From positions 2,790,001 to 2,854,000 of the forward strand of contig NZ_VFNP01000001.1 in NCBI RefSeq assembly GCF_006715635.1: a stretch of 64,000 nucleotides of DNA, given 5' to 3'. Every line of letters starts with the position of its first letter. The stretch's first letter is position 1. This stretch comes from Streptomyces sp. SLBN-118. GTDB lineage: Bacteria > Actinomycetota > Actinomycetes > Streptomycetales > Streptomycetaceae. Below the pieces are notes generated by a model. That model had not been told where the DNA came from and ran no database searches. It was given only the letters and a program-made list of their open reading frames with translations. Below are positions 1-8,355 of this stretch, piece by piece. The position numbers and the translations under genes are program-made.

Positions 1-172
1 GGTCTGCTTCGAGGGCGTCTTCTCGGAGGGCCGCACGGTCGACTCGGCGGCCCAACCGGCGGAGGTGCTGCGCGTACGGGAGCTGCTGCGGGCGGTCCGT
101 GAGAGCCAGGAGCTGCTGCCGTCCCTCCTTCCGGTGGGCGACGGCCTCCTCTGCGCGGTCCGGCGCGGCTGA
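1..172 (+). CDS. O-methyltransferase-like protein, C-terminal fragment
   Basis: An open frame enters from the left edge and stops at 170-172; 56 residues are visible. It contains the phrases GVFSEG, QPAEVLRVRELL and LLPVGDGLLCAV. I associate the run GVF..GRV.D....PAEVLRVRELL..V followed by LLPVGDGL.CAV with the end of actinobacterial class I (catechol-type) O-methyltransferases, whose last strands close the SAM-binding Rossmann fold. The catalytic part lies outside the window, so the function is inferred from the tail only. The gene converges with the DUF3117 gene and the two share a hairpin. Confidence 0.5.
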   Translation, partial: VCFEGVFSEGRTVDSAAQPAEVLRVRELLRAVRESQELLPSLLPVGDGLLCAVRRG

Positions 173-201
173 CCCCCGGCCCGGAGCTGCACTCCGAAAC
201 C

Positions 202-251
202 GCATTGCCCCGGAAAACGCATTGCCCCGGCACGTCAGTACCGGGGCAATG
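202..251. terminator. Convergent terminator with a duplicated left arm
   Basis: CATTGCCCCGG at 220-230 pairs perfectly with CCGGGGCAATG at 241-251 around a 10-base loop. A second copy of the same left arm, including the preceding G, lies at 202-213, so the right arm could pair with either copy. It sits between two genes that converge. Confidence 0.75.
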
Positions 252-271
252 AAAGTGTGGGCGCTTCCGCG

Positions 272-439
272 TCAGCCGACGACCTTCTTCAGGGCGTCGC
301 CGAGGGCATCGGCTTCGTCCGGAGTCAGCTCGACGACAAGCCGACCGCCGCCTTCGAGCGGAACGCGCATGACGATGCCCCGCCCCTCCTTGGTCACCTC
401 GAGCGGGCCGTCGCCCGTCCGCGGCTTCATGGCCGCCAT
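272..439 (-). CDS. DUF3117 family protein
   Basis: 55 residues starting MAAMKPRTGDGPLEV and ending in a helix with LTPDEADALGDAL. The protein is almost entirely the DUF3117 domain, a very conserved small actinobacterial family (Rv1211 in M. tuberculosis) of unknown function. The frame is open further upstream, but ATG at 439 matches the family start and is preceded by GGAAGGGG at good spacing. No signal peptide or membrane segment is visible. It lies near tag, the DivIVA-like gene and folP2, as in mycobacteria. Confidence 0.9.
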   Translation of the reverse strand: MAAMKPRTGDGPLEVTKEGRGIVMRVPLEGGGRLVVELTPDEADALGDALKKVVG

Positions 440-519
440 GCTCGTTCCCCTTCCTGAAACCAGCTCATCGCAGCCGACAACCCAGGTGTCACCGGCATCG
501 AACACATTGCTTCCAGGTC

Positions 520-550
520 ATTATCCCGCATGGCGGGACCCGATGACCAA
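520..550 (-). promoter_or_regulatory. Candidate promoter for the DUF3117 gene
   Basis: Read on the minus strand, TTGGTC (550-545) and GATAAT (525-520) are separated by 19 bases, about 80 bases ahead of the ATG at 439. Apart from this, the 440-761 gap shows only a small inverted repeat (CCCGCATGGCGGG) and no ORF. Confidence 0.35.
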
Positions 551-761
551 CATCAGTCGGCATCGCTTGAGCAACGCGCTCTCTCAAAACCACTCAATTC
601 GGCGATCCGCCTGCGATACTTCGCCACCGCGCACGGGGCCGGGCCCGAAGATTCTTAGACGCAGGTCACATGGTCGGCCCTGGAGATCTCCGACATGCTG
701 GGGCTGCACACTCGCCGAAGATGCCTGAACAACGCCGTCAGAGCTGCAAAGGGGACCAGCC

Positions 762-1562
762 ATGGCCGACTCCGTGCTGTACGAGGTGAGCGACGGACTC
801 GCGACGATCACGATCAACCGGCCCGAGGCCATGAACGCGATGAACACCGAGGCCAAGGTCGCTCTCCGGGACGCAGCCCGGGCAGCCGCCGCGGACCCCG
901 CCGTACGGGCGGTACTGCTCACCGCGTCCGGGCGCGCCTTCTGTGTGGGCCAGGACCTCAAGGAGCACATCGGGACCCTCGTCGCCGCCCGGGAATCGGG
1001 CAGCGGCGACGTCATGAACACCGTGCGGGACCACTACAACCCCATCGTGCGGGCTCTGACCGAGATGCCGAAGCCGGTCGTGGCCGGGGTCAACGGCGTC
1101 GCCGCCGGCGCGGGTCTCGGCTTCGCCCTCGCCGCGGACTACCGGGTGGTCGCCGACACCGCCAAGTTCACGACCTCGTTCGCGGGGGTCGCGCTGACCG
1201 CGGACTCCGGGGTGTCCTGGACGCTCCCCCGGCTGATCGGCCAGAGCCGCGCCGCCGACCTGCTGCTCTTCCCGCGGTCGTTCTCCGCGCAGGAGGCGTA
1301 CGAGTGGGGCATCGCGAACAAGCTGGTCCCCGCCGACGACCTGGCCGCCGAGGCGGCCGCCGTGGCCCGTGCTCTCGCGGAGGGGCCGACCGTGGCATAC
1401 GCGGCGCTCAAGGAGTCCCTGGCCTTCGGCGCGGGCCACACGCTCGGCGAGACCCTGGAGAAGGAGGACGAGCTCCAGTCGCGGGCCGGCGCCTCGGAGG
1501 ACCACTCGATCGCGGTCCAGGCGTTCGTCGGCAAGGAAAAGCCGAAGTACCTCGGCCGCTAG
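762..1562 (+). CDS. Enoyl-CoA hydratase/isomerase, PaaG-like
   Basis: 266 residues of crotonase fold. The oxyanion-hole motifs GQDL (63-66) and GVAAGAG (112-118) bind the CoA thioester carbonyl. Only one acidic catalytic position is obvious: D148 in LTADSG, followed by WTLPRLIG. That Asp pattern is typical of the PaaG/2-(1,2-epoxy-1,2-dihydrophenyl)acetyl-CoA isomerase branch rather than the two-glutamate hydratases, so an isomerase role is an inference. The start follows AAAGGGG at good distance. No phenylacetate (paa) genes are nearby, so the substrate is unknown. The gene converges with tag. Confidence 0.85.
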   Translation: MADSVLYEVSDGLATITINRPEAMNAMNTEAKVALRDAARAAAADPAVRAVLLTASGRAFCVGQDLKEHIGTLVAARESGSGDVMNTVRDHYNPIVRALTEMPKPVVAGVNGVAAGAGLGFALAADYRVVADTAKFTTSFAGVALTADSGVSWTLPRLIGQSRAADLLLFPRSFSAQEAYEWGIANKLVPADDLAAEAAAVARALAEGPTVAYAALKESLAFGAGHTLGETLEKEDELQSRAGASEDHSIAVQAFVGKEKPKYLGR

Positions 1563-1574
1563 CGGAGCCAGAGG

Positions 1575-2171
1575 CTACGAGGCCGCGGAAGCGGCTCCGC
1601 GGGCGACGCAGTCGCTCAGGTGGTCATCGACGAGGCCGCACGCCTGCATCAGGGCGTACGCGGTGGTCGGCCCGATGAAACGCAGACCGCGTTTCTTCAG
1701 AGCCTTCGCCATCGCCGTGGACTCGTCGGTGACGGCGGGCACGTCGGCGATCGTGAGCGGAGCCGGCCGCTTCGCCGTATTCGGGGCGTACGACCAGATC
1801 AGCGTGTCCAGCTCGCCAGCCGGCCAGTCGGCGAGCACGCGCGCGTTGGCGAGGGTCGCCTCGACCTTGGCGCGGTTGCGGATGATCCCGGGGTCGGCGA
1901 GCAGCCGCTCCTTGTCGGCGTCGGTGAACTCCGCCACGGATGCGATCTTGAAGTCGTCGAAGGCGGTACGAAAGCTGTCACGGCGGCGCAGAATGGTGAT
2001 CCAGGACAGACCGGACTGGAACGCCTCCAGGCAGAGTCGTTCGAACAGCGCGTCGTCGCCGTGGACCGGGCGGCCCCACTCCTCGTCGTGGTACGTGACG
2101 TACTCGTCGGCGGACAGGCCCCAGGGGCAGCGCAGCCTCCCGTCGGGCCCGGGGACGGTGCCGCCGGTCAC
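1575..2171 (-). CDS. tag: DNA-3-methyladenine glycosylase I (Tag)
   Basis: 198 residues, normal Tag length. It excises 3-methyladenine from alkylated DNA in the first step of base excision repair. The N-terminus has RCPWG and TYHDEEWG and the C-terminus LVDDHLSDC. The four zinc ligands of E. coli Tag correspond here to C15, H28, H184 and C188. The HhH-like core with SGLSWITILRRR is present. The start overlaps the stop of the upstream DivIVA-domain gene by 4 bases (ATGA), so the two are probably translationally coupled. Confidence 0.95.
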   Translation of the reverse strand: MTGGTVPGPDGRLRCPWGLSADEYVTYHDEEWGRPVHGDDALFERLCLEAFQSGLSWITILRRRDSFRTAFDDFKIASVAEFTDADKERLLADPGIIRNRAKVEATLANARVLADWPAGELDTLIWSYAPNTAKRPAPLTIADVPAVTDESTAMAKALKKRGLRFIGPTTAYALMQACGLVDDHLSDCVARGAASAAS

Positions 2172-2521
2172 TGCTCGGGCTCCTCGCCGGGCTTGGTGAA
2201 CAGGTCACGCCTGCCCCCCGCGGTGGCCTGCGCACCGGCCAGCGCGGACTCCAGTTCCGCGATGCGCGCGTCCCGCTCGGCGAGCTCCGCGCCGAGGCGG
2301 CCCAGCACATCGTCCACGTCGGCCATCCGGTAGCCGCGGGGGGCGACCGGCAGCCGCAGCGCGTCGACGTCGGCCCGGCCGACGGGACGGGAGACCGGCA
2401 GCGGATCCACCAGTTGCTCGGGCGCCGCCTCCGGCAGAGCCGCCCTGTCGCCGCCGCCGACCACGGCGAGCGTGACCGCGGCGACGACCACGACCATCGC
2501 GATCAGCAAGAACAAGAACAC
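2168..2521 (-). CDS. Membrane-anchored DivIVA-domain protein
   Basis: 117 residues. An N-terminal hydrophobic helix (about 1-22) is followed by a linker, then PRGYRMADVDDVLGRL, the short DivIVA-type motif, and a predicted coiled coil (LAERDARIAELESAL) to about residue 95. It is a relative of Rv1209, placed between folP2 and tag. DivIVA-like proteins act in polar growth or envelope organisation; a role here is only inferred. The start is GTG at 2521, with GGAGAGG upstream. It is divergent from the folP2-type gene and coupled to tag. Confidence 0.75.
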   Translation of the reverse strand: MFLFLLIAMVVVVAAVTLAVVGGGDRAALPEAAPEQLVDPLPVSRPVGRADVDALRLPVAPRGYRMADVDDVLGRLGAELAERDARIAELESALAGAQATAGGRRDLFTKPGEEPEQ

Positions 2522-2622
2522 GAGCGACCCTCTCCCCGGAGCGGATACTGTCCGGTGCTGATCGTGCCACGACCCTCTGACAGTTAGGGTCGCAGGCGGA
2601 CGACCTGAGGAGGAAACCGCTG

Positions 2623-3483
2623 ATGCTGCGGCTGGGACGGCGCGAATTCGACGCGCACGAGCCGGTGATCATGGCGATCGTGAACCGTACGCCCGACTCC
2701 TTCTACGACCAGGGCGCGACGTTTCGCGACGAGCCCGCGCTCGCCCGGGTCGAGCAGGCGGTGGCGGAGGGCGCCGCCATCATCGACATCGGTGGCGTGA
2801 AGGCCGGTCCCGGCGAAGAGGTCACCGCCGAAGAGGAGGCGCGGCGGACGGTCGGCTTCGTGGCCGAGGTCCGCAGACGGCACCCGGACGTCGTCATCAG
2901 CGTCGACACCTGGCGGCACGAGGTGGCCGAGGCAGTCTGCGAAGCAGGTGCGGATGTGCTCAACGACGCGTGGGGCGGCGTCGACCCGAAACTGGCGGAG
3001 GTGGCCGCGCGCTACGGAGCCGGCCTGGTGTGCACCCACGCGGGCGGCGCGGAACCGCGGACCCGGCCGCACCGGGTCGCGTACGACGACGTGGTCGCGG
3101 ACATTCTGCGGGTGACGTTGTCGCTGGCCGAGCGGGCGGTGGAGCTGGGGGTGCGGCGGGACGGGATCATGATCGATCCGGGCCACGACTTCGGGAAGAA
3201 CACGCGTCATTCGCTGGAGGCGACGCGGCGGCTCGGGGAGCTCGTCGAGACGGGGTGGCCGGTACTGGTCTCCCTCTCGAACAAGGACTTCGTCGGGGAG
3301 ACGCTCGACAGGCCGGTGAAGGAACGCGTGATCGGGACGCTGGCGACGACGGCGGTGTCGGCGTGGCTGGGGGCGCGGGTGTACCGCGTGCACGAGGTGG
3401 CGGAGACGCGGCAGGTGCTGGACATGGTGTCGACGATCGCGGGGCACCGGGCGCCGGCGGTGGCGAGGCGAGGGCTGGCGTAA
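2623..3483 (+). CDS. folP2: Dihydropteroate synthase homologue, FolP2 type
   Basis: 286-residue TIM-barrel protein of the pterin-binding family. NRTPDSFYD (21-29) matches the pterin loop. The position of the classical pABA/sulfonamide loop (DIGGESTRPG) reads DIGGVKAGPG (55-64), so the Ser-Thr-Arg triad is missing. Mycobacterial FolP2 has the same character and has been reported to lack dihydropteroate synthase activity. The true folate enzyme is therefore probably encoded elsewhere. ATG at 2623 follows GAGGAGG. Its neighbours (DivIVA-like, tag, LOG, dapE) match the mycobacterial folP2 region. Confidence 0.85.
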   Translation: MLRLGRREFDAHEPVIMAIVNRTPDSFYDQGATFRDEPALARVEQAVAEGAAIIDIGGVKAGPGEEVTAEEEARRTVGFVAEVRRRHPDVVISVDTWRHEVAEAVCEAGADVLNDAWGGVDPKLAEVAARYGAGLVCTHAGGAEPRTRPHRVAYDDVVADILRVTLSLAERAVELGVRRDGIMIDPGHDFGKNTRHSLEATRRLGELVETGWPVLVSLSNKDFVGETLDRPVKERVIGTLATTAVSAWLGARVYRVHEVAETRQVLDMVSTIAGHRAPAVARRGLA

Positions 3484-3558
3484 GGGGCGGGGCGGGTTGC
3501 CCGCGTCGCCGGTCCCCCGCCCCGCCCCAGCCCCTCCGGCGATTGAGTCGCGCCGGAC

Positions 3559-4317
3559 CTACCGGCCCGTCTCCTTCGTGACCATCGAGACCGCCTCGTC
3601 CACGTCGTCCGTGACATGGAACAGCAGCAGATCGTGCGCCGACGCCTTCCCCTGCGCCACCACGGTGTTCCGCAGCCAGTCCACCAGCCCGCTCCAGTAC
3701 TCCGTGCCGAACAGCACGATCGGGAAGCGTGTGACCTTCCGCGTCTGGACCAGGGTGAGTGCCTCGAACAGTTCGTCCAGCGTGCCGAGGCCGCCCGGCA
3801 GGACCACGAAGCCCTGCGCGTACTTCACGAACATCGTCTTGCGGACGAAGAAGTAGCGGAAGTTCACGCCGATGTCGACGTGCTGGTTGAGCCCCTGCTC
3901 GAAGGGGAGCTCGATGCCCAGGCCGACCGAGATGCCCTCGGCTTCCCTCGCGCCCTTGTTCGCCGCCTCCATCGCGCCGGGTCCGCCGCCGGTGATCACC
4001 GCGAAGCCGGCGTCGACCAGGGCCTTGCCGATGCGGACACCCGTCTCGTACTCGGGGCTTCCCGGCGCCGTGCGGGCCGAGCCGAACACACTGATCGCGC
4101 TGGGCAGTTCGGCGAGCGCGCCGAAGCCCTCGACGAATTCCGACTGGATGCGCATGACCCTCCAGGGGTCGGTGTGCACCCACTCGGAATCGCCTTCTGT
4201 GTCCAGCAGCCGCTGGTCGGTGGTTCCGGGCTGGACCTGCTGCCTGCGGCGCAGCACCGGTCCCAGTCGCTGTTCCGCCAGCGACCGCAAACCCTCGGGT
4301 CGCTCGGGGTTGCCCAT
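3559..4317 (-). CDS. LOG-family (TIGR00730) Rossmann-fold protein
   Basis: 252 residues. GGGPGAMEAANKG (110-122) and PGGLGTLDE (174-182) are the phosphate- and ribose-binding motifs of the LOG/lysine-decarboxylase-like family, whose members hydrolyse nucleoside 5'-monophosphates (cytokinin riboside phosphates in plants and M. tuberculosis Rv1205). Residues 1-65 are a polar N-terminal extension typical of the actinobacterial form. The frame is open upstream, but ATG at 4317 has GGAGGGAG in front. It is followed at a distance by nothing on its strand except convergent folP2. Substrate in this organism is not deducible. Confidence 0.9.
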   Translation of the reverse strand: MGNPERPEGLRSLAEQRLGPVLRRRQQVQPGTTDQRLLDTEGDSEWVHTDPWRVMRIQSEFVEGFGALAELPSAISVFGSARTAPGSPEYETGVRIGKALVDAGFAVITGGGPGAMEAANKGAREAEGISVGLGIELPFEQGLNQHVDIGVNFRYFFVRKTMFVKYAQGFVVLPGGLGTLDELFEALTLVQTRKVTRFPIVLFGTEYWSGLVDWLRNTVVAQGKASAHDLLLFHVTDDVDEAVSMVTKETGR

Positions 4318-4396
4318 GACCTGCTCCCTCCGCCGAACATCATCGCTTTGGCTCAGAGTAGGTCGGCGAACGTTACGACATGTGAAATCGAGGCTG

Positions 4397-5476
4397 TCAG
4401 GCAGTGAGCCAGTCACGGAGCCGGACCTCGCAGTGCGTGATCTTCTCCACGGCGACATGCTCGTCCCGCTTGTGGGCGAAGAGCGGGTCGCCCGGTCCGT
4501 AGTTGACCGCAGGCACCCCCTGCGCGCTGAAGCGTGACACGTCCGTCCAGCCGAACTTGGGCTGCGCGCTGCCTCCGACGGCCTCCATGAAGGCGGCCGC
4601 AGCCGGGTGCGAGAGCCCCGGCAGCGCTCCGCCCGCGTGGTCGTCCACCACGAACTCCTCGACGCCGCAGTCCGCGAAGACCTCGTGGACGTGCGCCAGG
4701 GCCTGCTCCTGGGTGAGATCGGGCGCGTAGCGGTAGTTGACGGCGACGGTGCACTGGTCGGGGATGACGTTGGTGGCGACGCCGCCCTCAATCCCCACGG
4801 CGTTGAGCCCCTCCCGGTATTCGAGGCCGTCGATCACCGGGCGCCTCGGCTCGTACGCCGCGAGGCGGGCCAGGATCGGGGCCGCGGCGTGAATGGCGTT
4901 GGACCCCATCCAGCTGCGCGCGGAGTGCGCCCGCTCCCCTGTCGTACGGAGGAAGACCCGCAGCGTGCCCTGGCAGCCGCCCTCGACCTGGGCGTTGGAC
5001 GGCTCCAGGAGGACCGCGAAGTCACCCTTCAGCCAGTCTGGGTGGGTTTCGGCCACATGACCCAGCCCGTTGAGGTGTGCGGCGACCTCTTCGTTGTCGT
5101 AGAAGACGAAGGTGAGATCGCGGTTGGGCTCGGGGACGGTCGCGGCGATCCGCAGCTGGAGCGCGACGCCCGACTTCATGTCGCTGGTGCCGCAGCCCCA
5201 CAGCACGCCGTTCTCGTCCAGCCGGGAGGGCACGTTGTCCGCGATCGGGACGGTGTCGATGTGCCCGGCGAGGATGACCCGCTCGCTGCGGCCGAGGTAG
5301 GTGCGGGCGACGATGTTGTTGCCGTGCCGGTCGACGGTGAGGTGCGGCAGTTCGCGCAAGGCCTCCTCGATCGCGTCGGCCAGGGGCTTTTCGGTGCCGC
5401 TGACCGACGGGAAGTCGACGAGTGCGGCGGTGAGCGCCGGGGCATCAAGAGTGAGGTCAAGCACGGTGTCGGGCAT
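4397..5476 (-). CDS. dapE: Succinyl-diaminopimelate desuccinylase
   Basis: 359 residues of the M20 metallopeptidase family. It hydrolyses N-succinyl-LL-2,6-diaminopimelate to LL-DAP in lysine and peptidoglycan precursor synthesis. Metal ligands and catalytic residues are visible: GHIDTVP (H72), GTSDMKSG (D99), and YDNEE (E129, E130). The internal dimerisation domain starts near GCQGTLRVFL. The ATG at 5476 is chosen because the N-terminus MPDTVLDLTL is standard and the open frame further upstream is a shadow. It is divergent from the lysozyme-like gene, and pairs functionally with dapC in the same window. Confidence 0.93.
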   Translation of the reverse strand: MPDTVLDLTLDAPALTAALVDFPSVSGTEKPLADAIEEALRELPHLTVDRHGNNIVARTYLGRSERVILAGHIDTVPIADNVPSRLDENGVLWGCGTSDMKSGVALQLRIAATVPEPNRDLTFVFYDNEEVAAHLNGLGHVAETHPDWLKGDFAVLLEPSNAQVEGGCQGTLRVFLRTTGERAHSARSWMGSNAIHAAAPILARLAAYEPRRPVIDGLEYREGLNAVGIEGGVATNVIPDQCTVAVNYRYAPDLTQEQALAHVHEVFADCGVEEFVVDDHAGGALPGLSHPAAAAFMEAVGGSAQPKFGWTDVSRFSAQGVPAVNYGPGDPLFAHKRDEHVAVEKITHCEVRLRDWLTA

Positions 5477-5502
5477 GGCTCCGACCTTAACGCGGGCTCC
5501 AG

Positions 5503-5508
5503 TACGGT
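5503..5508 (+). promoter_or_regulatory. -10 element giving a leaderless transcript
   Basis: TACGGT ends 7 bases before the GTG start at 5516 and there is no ribosome site in between. This spacing places the transcription start at or next to the start codon. Confidence 0.4.
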
Positions 5509-5515
5509 GGGCAGC

Positions 5516-6463
5516 GTGCCCGAGACCGCCTCCCCCGTCCGGCGCGGCCGCCTTCTGCGTATGGCGGCCGCGCTCGCCGTGCTGCTGGCACTGATCGGTT
5601 ACGTCGTCGTGCAGCACGTCACCGGCGGCGCCGCGCCGCGCTGCACGGTCCGGACGGGCCAGGGCGAGGACGGCGGCCCCACGTACGAACTCAGCCCGGA
5701 GCAGGCCGCGAACGCCGCGACGATCTCCGCTGTCGGCACCACCCGCGGCCTGCCGGAGCGCGCGGTGACCATCGCGCTCGCGACGGCCCTCCAGGAGTCG
5801 GGTCTGCGCAACCTGGGGCACGGCGACCGGGACTCGCTCGGCCTCTTCCAGCAGCGTCCGTCGAAGGGATGGGGCACGACCACCCAGATCCTCGACCCGG
5901 TCTACTCCGCCGGGAAGTTCTACGAGCATCTCGCCGAGGTCCCCGGCTATTCGCGTCTCCCGCTGACGGTCGCCGCGCAGCGCGTGCAGCGCAGTGGTTT
6001 CCCGCAGGCGTACGCGAAGCACGAGCCCGATGCGACGCTTCTGGCCGCGGCCCTCACGGGTCGCGCGGGCGGGGCTCTGACCTGCGAGTTGCGCGAGGCC
6101 GACAAGGCAGGCGACCCGGGGAAGGTCCGGGCGGAGCTGGTCCGGGCCTTCGGCCCCCAGGTGCTGCCGAAGGCAGGGACCTCCGGCCGGACGGCGGCGC
6201 CCGGCCCGCGCGAGGTGTCCGTACCGGTGCCGTCGACCGTCAGGACGCTCGGCGGCGGGACCACCCAGCGGGGCTGGGAGCTGGCGCACTGGGCGGTCGC
6301 GCGCGCGGACGGTCTGCGGATCGAAGAGGTCTCCTACCGGGGCCGGGTGTGGAGCGCGCAGAAGCCCGAGATGGGCTGGCGTTCGGCCGGCAAGAAAACG
6401 CCGCCGACGGGTTCCGCGGCGGATTCCGCTGTCTCCGACGTACGAATTCGCCTCGCACGCTGA
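5516..6463 (+). CDS. Membrane-anchored lysozyme/transglycosylase-like protein
   Basis: 315 residues. An N-terminal signal anchor (about 14-36) is followed by an exported domain. The segment ATALQESGLRNL..GDRDSLGLFQQRPSKGWG resembles the goose-lysozyme/SLT fold: a catalytic Glu in QESGL and the SLGLFQ motif. Relatives are often misnamed heavy-metal transporter. A peptidoglycan-cleaving role is inferred, not proven. The C-terminal third is a separate domain of unknown type. The start is GTG at 5516; it has no ribosome site but a -10 box 7 bases upstream. It is divergent from dapE. Confidence 0.7.
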   Translation: MPETASPVRRGRLLRMAAALAVLLALIGYVVVQHVTGGAAPRCTVRTGQGEDGGPTYELSPEQAANAATISAVGTTRGLPERAVTIALATALQESGLRNLGHGDRDSLGLFQQRPSKGWGTTTQILDPVYSAGKFYEHLAEVPGYSRLPLTVAAQRVQRSGFPQAYAKHEPDATLLAAALTGRAGGALTCELREADKAGDPGKVRAELVRAFGPQVLPKAGTSGRTAAPGPREVSVPVPSTVRTLGGGTTQRGWELAHWAVARADGLRIEEVSYRGRVWSAQKPEMGWRSAGKKTPPTGSAADSAVSDVRIRLAR

Positions 6464-6741
6464 TCCGAGCACCCCCTCGAACGAGGCACTCCACTCATCT
6501 CCGGACGAGAACATTCGTGACGGTTCGGCCCGCGCCCCCACCGATCCCTCAATTCCCTTGAAAACAAAGGGGAGTGACGGTTCGCCAGGCGGTTTCGCAA
6601 TGGAATGTTTGCCCGTCTTTATCCGAAACCGATAATGCGACGCATTGCAAACTCTTTACCTTGGGGCACCGCAACTTATCCCGCCCTCCGGGCGGTTGTC
6701 AGTGCGTCCGAACCAACGTCCTTCTCGTCTCTAGGAGCATC

Positions 6742-7194
6742 ATGTCCCTCCCCCTGACCCGTCGGATCGCCCGTGCCGCGCTGCTCATCGCGGCGGGAGC
6801 AGCCCCCGTGGTCGGTGCGGCCGGCTCCGCAAGCGCCGTCGACCTTCCGCAGGCCCCGGTGGGCGGCCTGACCGCGCTCGACACGGACGGCCTCGGCGAC
6901 ACGGTCGACGGCGCGTCGCAGAAGGCCTCCGGCCTGGCGGGCGACACCGGCGGCAGCGCGGTCAAGAAGGCCGTTCCGGCCGCCGGCAAGACCGTCGACA
7001 GGACCGGCAAGACCCTCGGCAAGACCGGCACGTCGGCGCCCGGCACCGCCCAGGAGGTGGCCGGTGAGACCGCCGGCAGCGCGGGCGACGTCGTGGGTGG
7101 CACCGCCGGCACCGCGACGCAGTCGCTCGGCGGCCTCCCCGTCGGCGGCGACCTGCCCACCGGGCAGCTGCCCGTGGATTCCCCGCTCGGCTAG
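6742..7194 (+). CDS. Small secreted Gly/Thr/Ala-rich protein
   Basis: 150 residues. A Sec signal peptide with a twin-arginine-free n-region (SLPLTRRIAR) and hydrophobic core ends at ASA near residue 33. The mature part is low-complexity, with repeated G-D-T, GKT and AGT motifs and no cysteine or recognisable domain. ATG at 6742 follows CTAGGAGC. I do not recognise a function; similar small exported proteins are sometimes mislabelled ATP-binding. The 6464-6741 gap before it is comparatively AT-rich and is probably its promoter region. It ends at a strong hairpin. Confidence 0.75.
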   Translation: MSLPLTRRIARAALLIAAGAAPVVGAAGSASAVDLPQAPVGGLTALDTDGLGDTVDGASQKASGLAGDTGGSAVKKAVPAAGKTVDRTGKTLGKTGTSAPGTAQEVAGETAGSAGDVVGGTAGTATQSLGGLPVGGDLPTGQLPVDSPLG

Positions 7195-7204
7195 GACGCG
7201 TACG

Positions 7205-7245
7205 GCGAAGGGCCCGGGGAGCGCTGTGCTCCCCGGGCCCTTCGC
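7205..7245. terminator. Strong bidirectional terminator
   Basis: Perfect 18-bp stem (7205-7222 with 7228-7245) around a 5-base loop. It lies between the convergent small secreted protein gene and dapC. Confidence 0.9.
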
Positions 7246-7260
7246 ACGTTCTCAGCAGGC

Positions 7261-8355
7261 TCAGCCCAGGCGCTTGACCGCGGCCTCGACGCGCTCGTCG
7301 GTCGCCGTGAAGGCCACCCGCACGAAGTGCTCACCGGCCGTCCCGTAGAAGTCGCCCGGCGCCACCAGGATGCCGAGTTCCGCCAGGTGCGCCACCGTGT
7401 CCCAGCACGGCTCGTCTCGCGTCGCCCACAGATAGAGGCTGGCCTCACTGTGCTCGATCCGGAAGCCGTGCCCTTCCAGCGCGGTGCGCAGAGCCGTGCG
7501 CCGGGCTGCGTACCGCGCCCGCTGCTCCGTCACATGCACGTCGTCACCGAGCGCCACGACCGTGGCGGCCTGCACCGGAGCGGGCGTCATCATGCCGCCG
7601 TGCTTGCGGATCCGCAGCAGCTCGCCCAGCACCTTCTCGTCGCCCGCGACGAAGGCCGCCCGATAGCCCGCCAGGTTGGAGCGCTTGGAGAGCGAGTGGA
7701 CCGCGACGACTCCCTCGTACGAGCCACCGCAGACATCCGGGTGCAGAACCGAGACCGGCTCCGCCTCCCAGCCCAGCTCCAGGTAGCACTCGTCGCTGAA
7801 GACCAGCACGCCGTGCGCTCGTGCCCACGCGACGACACGGATCAGCTCGTCCTTGGGCAGCACACGGCCGGTCGGGTTGGAGGGAGAGTTCAGCCAGAGC
7901 AGCTTGAGTCCGGCCGGGTCGAGCTCGGTGGGGTCGTCATAGACAACCGACTCCGCGCGGGCGAGCCGCGCGCCGACCTCGTACGTCGGATACGCGAGCC
8001 GCGGGTGGGCGACCTTGTCGCCCGGGCCGAGACCCAGCTGGGTCGGCAGCCAGGCCACCAGCTCCTTCGAGCCGACGACGGGCAGGACGTTCGTGTGCGC
8101 GACGTCGACCGCACCGAGGCGCCGCTCGACCCAGCCGGTGAGCGCGTCACGCAGCTCGGCCGTGCCCCACACCGTGGGATAGCCGGGCGAGTCGGCGGCC
8201 GCGACCAGGGCCTTCTGGATCAGGTCCGGGACGGAGTCGACCGGAGTGCCGACGGACAGATCCACGATGCCGTCCGGGTGGGCCGCGGCCGTCGCCTTGT
8301 AGGGCTCGAGCTTGTCCCAGGGGAAAACAGGAAGGCGCGAAGAGACTGCGGACAC
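7261..8355 (-). CDS. dapC: Succinyldiaminopimelate transaminase
   Basis: 364-residue class I/II PLP aminotransferase. It converts N-succinyl-2-amino-6-ketopimelate to succinyl-DAP, the step just before DapE. The PLP lysine is K224 in SLSKRSNLAG; LNSPSNPTG (155-163) and SDECYLELG are the other cofactor motifs. GTG at 8355 starts the family-like N-terminus SAVSSRLPVFPWDKL and has AGAGAAG upstream. It lies 90 bases after the ferredoxin gene on the same strand, the same pairing as Rv1177-Rv1178 in M. tuberculosis, which supports dapC over a generic aminotransferase. Confidence 0.92.
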   Translation of the reverse strand: MSAVSSRLPVFPWDKLEPYKATAAAHPDGIVDLSVGTPVDSVPDLIQKALVAAADSPGYPTVWGTAELRDALTGWVERRLGAVDVAHTNVLPVVGSKELVAWLPTQLGLGPGDKVAHPRLAYPTYEVGARLARAESVVYDDPTELDPAGLKLLWLNSPSNPTGRVLPKDELIRVVAWARAHGVLVFSDECYLELGWEAEPVSVLHPDVCGGSYEGVVAVHSLSKRSNLAGYRAAFVAGDEKVLGELLRIRKHGGMMTPAPVQAATVVALGDDVHVTEQRARYAARRTALRTALEGHGFRIEHSEASLYLWATRDEPCWDTVAHLAELGILVAPGDFYGTAGEHFVRVAFTATDERVEAAVKRLG

